A stretch of DNA of 8,799 nt. It comes from Firmicutes bacterium CAG:449. Lineage in GTDB: Bacteria; Bacillota_I; Bacilli_A; RFN20; CAG-449. The notes beneath the pieces were generated by a model. It was not told the DNA's origin. It searched no databases and saw only the letters and a list, made by a program, of their open reading frames with translations. Each line of letters begins with the position of its first letter. The first letter of the stretch is position 1. Positions 6,535 to 8,799 of the stretch are shown piece by piece. The translations under genes and the position numbers were made by a program. The stretch spans positions 11,023 through 19,821 of the forward strand of contig FR889438.1 of NCBI GenBank assembly GCA_000432895.1, given 5' to 3'.

Positions 6535-7230
6535 TTATTTCCCTTCATATTTATTTACTGTTTTTTCAAATTCAATTAAAGATACTTCATCCTTTTTATT
6601 AGTGGAATATTTTCTTAAAATATTTTTTAAAACTTTTTCATCTTGTAAAGCAACTTGATATGAATCATATTGATGAGCTTCATTTTCTAAAGCTAATATG
6701 TTTTTTTCAAGGACTCTAATATCTTCAAAATATCTTACTCGCATCATTGAATCAGTTTCTTTTAAGGCTTCAAGTGTAATTTTATCTTGTTTTGCTTTTA
6801 ATCTTTGAATGTTTCCATATGCTAATTCTCTTAATTTTGTAATATTCCAAAGATTAGATTCAAATAAACGATAATTTTCCACTAGAAATGGAGATTTTGC
6901 AACTTTACGATCTTCAAGCATAGTGTTTACTCTATCAAGACCAAGCTTAACTCCATATTCGGTTCCTTTTTTTAAAAGTTCTTGTGTATCAAGAAGAGCT
7001 AATTTGATTTGCTCTGTTAAGTTAATTTCATCTTTTATTTGCTCTTCAGTTAAAGAAGAGATTAATGTCGATTTATAATCAATATCAAAATCTAAAAGAT
7101 TAATTTCATCAATAATTGATGCTTGTTTATTTTGTTTTGCTTCTTTTTTTATTTCTTTAATTAAAGTTTCAATCTCACCATTAGCGTTTTTTAAATCTTT
7201 GATTGAAGTTTGTTCTTTCTTATTAAACAT
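6535..7230 (-). CDS. Unrecognised helical, probably coiled-coil protein
   Basis: I do not recognise this 231-residue protein. It has no signal peptide or membrane segment and no cysteine, and is rich in Lys, Glu, Leu and Ile. Long amphipathic helices are suggested at about 8-40 (KDLKNANGEIETLIKEIKK), 60-95, 120-190 and 190-228. The middle part has the most distinctive sequence (LVENYRLFESNLWNITKLREL, about 116-136, and MMRVRYFEDIRVLEKNILALE, about 163-183). The look is that of a cytosolic scaffold, adaptor or toxic-anion-resistance-like helical protein, but no motif fixes a function. The start is well supported: AAAGGAG at 7238-7244 lies seven bases before ATG 7230. It is the first gene of a two-gene unit with the epimerase. 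Its promoter must lie in 7245-7310; I see only weak candidates, for example TATGAT at 7262-7257. Confidence 0.75.
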   Translation of the reverse strand: MFNKKEQTSIKDLKNANGEIETLIKEIKKEAKQNKQASIIDEINLLDFDIDYKSTLISSLTEEQIKDEINLTEQIKLALLDTQELLKKGTEYGVKLGLDRVNTMLEDRKVAKSPFLVENYRLFESNLWNITKLRELAYGNIQRLKAKQDKITLEALKETDSMMRVRYFEDIRVLEKNILALENEAHQYDSYQVALQDEKVLKNILRKYSTNKKDEVSLIEFEKTVNKYEGK

Positions 7231-7306
7231 AAATAAACTCCTTTCGTAAGTATCTTATCATATTTATAAAAATAAAAATAGAAAGTTTTTTAATAAAAAG
7301 GTAAAT

Positions 7307-7332
7307 AATAGTTGAATAAGTATTCATATATT
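7307..7332 (+). promoter_or_regulatory. ArsR/SmtB-type operator O1 over the -35 box
   Basis: This is a 12-2-12 inverted repeat: left half AATAGTTGAATA (7307-7318), spacer AG, right half TATTCATATATT (7321-7332). The halves match at 10 of 12 positions, and the inner TGAATA-AG-TATTCA is perfect. It matches the well-known SmtB/CzrA/ZiaR operator form TGAAyA-N2-TATTCA and covers the -35 hexamer of the arsR promoter, so bound repressor would block RNA polymerase. Confidence 0.8.
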
Positions 7333-7340
7333 CATATAAT
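7312..7340 (+). promoter_or_regulatory. Sigma-A-type promoter of the metal-efflux operon
   Basis: TTGAAT at 7312-7317 and a consensus TATAAT at 7335-7340 are separated by exactly 17 bases. The expected start of transcription is near 7347, about 30 bases before the arsR ATG. Operators flank it on both sides. Confidence 0.85.
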
Positions 7341-7341
7341 G

Positions 7342-7367
7342 AACATGTGAACAGGTATTCATATAAG
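7342..7367 (+). promoter_or_regulatory. ArsR/SmtB-type operator O2 between the -10 box and RBS
   Basis: A second 12-2-12 site has inner halves TGAACA (7348-7353), spacer GG and TATTCA (7356-7361), with further partial symmetry outward (ATG/TAT). Its centre is 35 bases from that of O1. It covers the likely transcription start and reaches the ribosome binding site. A direct copy, TGAACA, also occurs at 7340-7345, and TTCAT-ATA-ATGAA (7331-7343) makes a further inverted repeat between the two operators. Confidence 0.75.
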
Positions 7368-7376
7368 GAGTGAGCG

Positions 7377-7730
7377 ATGGATATATTAGATTCAAAAGAA
7401 GAAAATTGTGAACATGAGAAACATTTAGAAAAAGTTAAAAATTTCATTGAGAATCAAAATTCTATTGATGATATTTGTAATCTTTTAAAAATTTTAGGTG
7501 AACCATCAAGATTAAAAATTGTTCTTGCTTTATCAGAAGGTGATATGTGTGTTTATCATATCGTTAAAGCAGTTAATTCTAATCAAAGTGCAGTTTCTCA
7601 TCAATTAAGAATACTAAGAGAAAATAAAGTTATAAAATCTTTTAGAAAAGGTCAAAATATTGTTTATTCACTTGATGATGAACATATAATGCAAATTATT
7701 AATATAGTTAAAACACATGTGGAGGAGTAA
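7377..7730 (+). CDS. ArsR/SmtB-family metal-sensing repressor
   Basis: This 117-residue winged-helix repressor should release DNA when it binds Zn(II) or a similar metal, switching on the ATPase gene that follows. The DNA-binding part runs through LKILGEPSRLKIVLAL (37-52), the recognition helix NQSAVSHQLRILRENKVI (69-86) and the wing SFRKGQNIVYSL. The C-terminal helix keeps the alpha-5 zinc ligands Asp101, His103, His114 and Glu117, with the same spacing as SmtB Asp104, His106, His117 and Glu120. A possible alpha-3N site is also present: Cys58 and His61 in DMCVYHIV, with Cys11, His13 and His16 in the N-terminal arm; CadC's Cys-X-Cys is absent. AAGGAG at 7365-7370 sits six bases before ATG 7377. 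The promoter with two matching operators lies directly upstream, indicating autoregulation. It is nearest to SmtB/ZiaR/CzrA; exact orthology is not assigned. Confidence 0.93.
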   Translation: MDILDSKEENCEHEKHLEKVKNFIENQNSIDDICNLLKILGEPSRLKIVLALSEGDMCVYHIVKAVNSNQSAVSHQLRILRENKVIKSFRKGQNIVYSLDDEHIMQIINIVKTHVEE

Positions 7731-7733
7731 TTT

Positions 7734-8799
7734 ATGGAATATAAAATTAAAATAACAGGATTAGATTGCGCTAATTGTGCTTTAGAACTAGAAGAAGAAA
7801 TTTCAAAAATTAAGAATGTAAAAAAAGTAAGTGTTAATTATATTCAACAAAGTGTAAAAGTAGATTGTGATGAAGACACCTTAATTAAAGTAAAAGATGT
7901 ATGTAATCATTTTGAAGAAGTAAAAGTAGTTGAAGATACTAAAGAATATAAAATCAAAATAGCAGGATTAGATTGTGCTAATTGTGCTTCTGAATTAGAA
8001 GAAATAATTGCTAAGATTGATAATGTTGAAAAAGTAAATGTTGATTTTGTTAAACAAATTGTTTTTGTTAAATGCTCTAGTGATGCATACAAAAAGGTAA
8101 TTGAAACATGTAATAACTTTGAAGAAGTAAAAGTAGTTGAAAACAACAAAAAAGAAAACAATGGCAAAAAAAGACAACTTATTGAAATAATTATTGCTAC
8201 AGTTTTATTTATTGTTGGACTTATTTTAAATAAAACGTTAGATGTTGCTTATGTTTCATATATTTTCTTAATTATATCTTATTTGATTGTTGGTTATAAA
8301 GTATTAATTAATACAGCAAAAAACATTGCTAAAGGAAGAATTTTTGATGAAAACTTTTTAATGACTCTTGCCTCTATTGGTGCAATGTGCATCAATGAAT
8401 TTGTAGAAGCAAGTGCCGTTATGCTTCTTTATCAAATTGGTGAATTTTTACAAGATGTTGCTGTTAATTCTTCAAGAAAAGAAATTATTTCTTTAGTTGA
8501 TTTAAAAGTTGAAGAAGCTAATCTTATTGAAAATGATAAAGTTAGTAAAGTTAAATCTGAATCCTTAAAAATTGGTGATATTATTCAAATTAATAATGGT
8601 GATAAAGTTCCAGTGGATGCTCTTATTATTGATGGTTCATCAAGTTTTGATACTAAATCAATTACTGGTGAAGCTATGTATAAAGAATTTAAAGAAGGAG
8701 ATGAAATTTATTCTTCTTATATTAATACAGGTAAAGTTGTTAAAGCAAAAGTTGTTAGAAGTTATGAAAATTCTGCAGTTAGTAAAATTTTATCTTTAG
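7734..8799 (+). CDS. P1B-type Zn/Cd/Pb-efflux ATPase with two HMA domains (3'-partial)
   Basis: This is the N-terminal 355 residues of a heavy-metal pump, open to the end of the window; about half (TM5 onward with CPC, the DKTGT phosphorylation site and the nucleotide domain) is missing. Two HMA domains (about 2-68 and 71-137) each carry GLDCANCA; the Asp before the first Cys is typical of ZntA/CadA-type Zn/Cd/Pb binding rather than the TC-x-x-C of copper pumps. A Lys/Asn-rich linker follows, then membrane helices at about 149-165, 172-193, 206-220 and 222-240. The segment FLMTLASIGAM...EFVEASAVMLLYQIGEFLQ is characteristic of this subfamily. The actuator domain begins at about 255 and has ITGEA with TGE at 311-313. 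GGAGGAG (7721-7727) lies six bases before ATG 7734 and overlaps the end of the repressor gene, only three bases away. Either cadA or zntA would be a fair name; the substrate (Zn, Cd or Pb) is not settled. Confidence 0.93.
   Translation, partial: MEYKIKITGLDCANCALELEEEISKIKNVKKVSVNYIQQSVKVDCDEDTLIKVKDVCNHFEEVKVVEDTKEYKIKIAGLDCANCASELEEIIAKIDNVEKVNVDFVKQIVFVKCSSDAYKKVIETCNNFEEVKVVENNKKENNGKKRQLIEIIIATVLFIVGLILNKTLDVAYVSYIFLIISYLIVGYKVLINTAKNIAKGRIFDENFLMTLASIGAMCINEFVEASAVMLLYQIGEFLQDVAVNSSRKEIISLVDLKVEEANLIENDKVSKVKSESLKIGDIIQINNGDKVPVDALIIDGSSSFDTKSITGEAMYKEFKEGDEIYSSYINTGKVVKAKVVRSYENSAVSKILSL
7737..8150 (+). repeat. 207-bp tandem duplication encoding the two HMA domains
   Basis: Bases 7737-7943 and 7944-8150 are in-frame copies offset by 207 bases (69 codons). 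Their first 45 or so bases and their last 30 (TTTGAAGAAGTAAAAGTAG onward) are nearly identical at DNA level, while the middle has drifted. Both begin EYKIKI and end EEVKVVE. It reads as an intragenic duplication more recent than the divergence of most tandem HMA pairs, or one kept alike by gene conversion. Confidence 0.85.

Noticed and set aside
7307..7367. Short repeated TATTCATAT/TGAACA units as a possible CRISPR-like or iteron array
   Set aside because: The units are only 6-12 bases, in both orientations and placed around a promoter next to an ArsR gene; operators explain them better, and there are no spacers.
7223..7447. Minus-strand 74-codon open frame across the divergent promoter region
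   Set aside because: It would overlap the arsR start, both operators and the start of the helical-protein gene, and its Tyr/Phe/Ile-rich product is an effect of AT-rich DNA.
7907..8177. Minus-strand open frames of 86 and 60 codons within the ATPase gene
   Set aside because: They lie opposite the well-supported ATPase reading frame, have no ribosome binding site and encode only low-complexity Phe/Ser/Leu-rich sequence; they are antisense shadows of the repeated HMA region.
8572..8799. Plus-strand open frame of 75 codons at the right edge
   Set aside because: It is in another frame inside the ATPase actuator domain; the ATPase frame stays open to the end and contains the TGE motif, so there is no frameshift.

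Overview
The window is AT-rich bacterial DNA using the standard genetic code. All visible Trp codons are TGG, and every complete gene ends in TAA or TAG. Strong AGGAG-type ribosome binding sites and tightly packed operons fit a low-GC Firmicutes/Bacilli-type anaerobe, perhaps a gut Erysipelotrichia- or RF39-like lineage. That placement is inferred from composition and gene content only.

Positions 1-3113 (+ strand) hold the end of a sodium-pumping oxaloacetate decarboxylase operon in the order alpha (OadA carboxyltransferase, 5' end outside the window), gamma (OadG-like), a free-standing biotin carrier protein, and beta (OadB membrane subunit). The genes are separated by only 1-9 bases, and a clear intrinsic terminator follows. 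Together they would convert oxaloacetate to pyruvate and CO2 and use the energy to export Na+, as in citrate or malate fermentation.

Positions 3162-7230 (- strand) hold two transcription units that converge on the first operon. The promoter-distal unit (3200-5413) encodes a 507-residue membrane protein of the DUF1538 type with an obvious internal duplication, followed by two different small P-II-like proteins. This looks like a membrane transporter or channel of unknown substrate with its own pair of P-II-type regulators, and it is the most interesting part of the window. The upstream unit (5513-7230) encodes an unrecognised, strongly helical 231-residue protein followed by an aldose 1-epimerase (GalM type). 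A hairpin terminator lies between the two units, and another faces the terminator of the decarboxylase operon.

Positions 7231-7376 are a divergent intergenic region. It carries a near-consensus sigma-A promoter for the rightward genes, flanked by two ArsR/SmtB-type operators. Positions 7377-8799 (+ strand) hold a metal-efflux operon: an ArsR/SmtB repressor with a complete alpha-5 zinc site, then the N-terminal 355 residues of a P1B-type Zn/Cd/Pb ATPase. The ATPase carries two nearly identical heavy-metal-associated domains, made by a 207-bp tandem duplication, and runs off the right end of the window.
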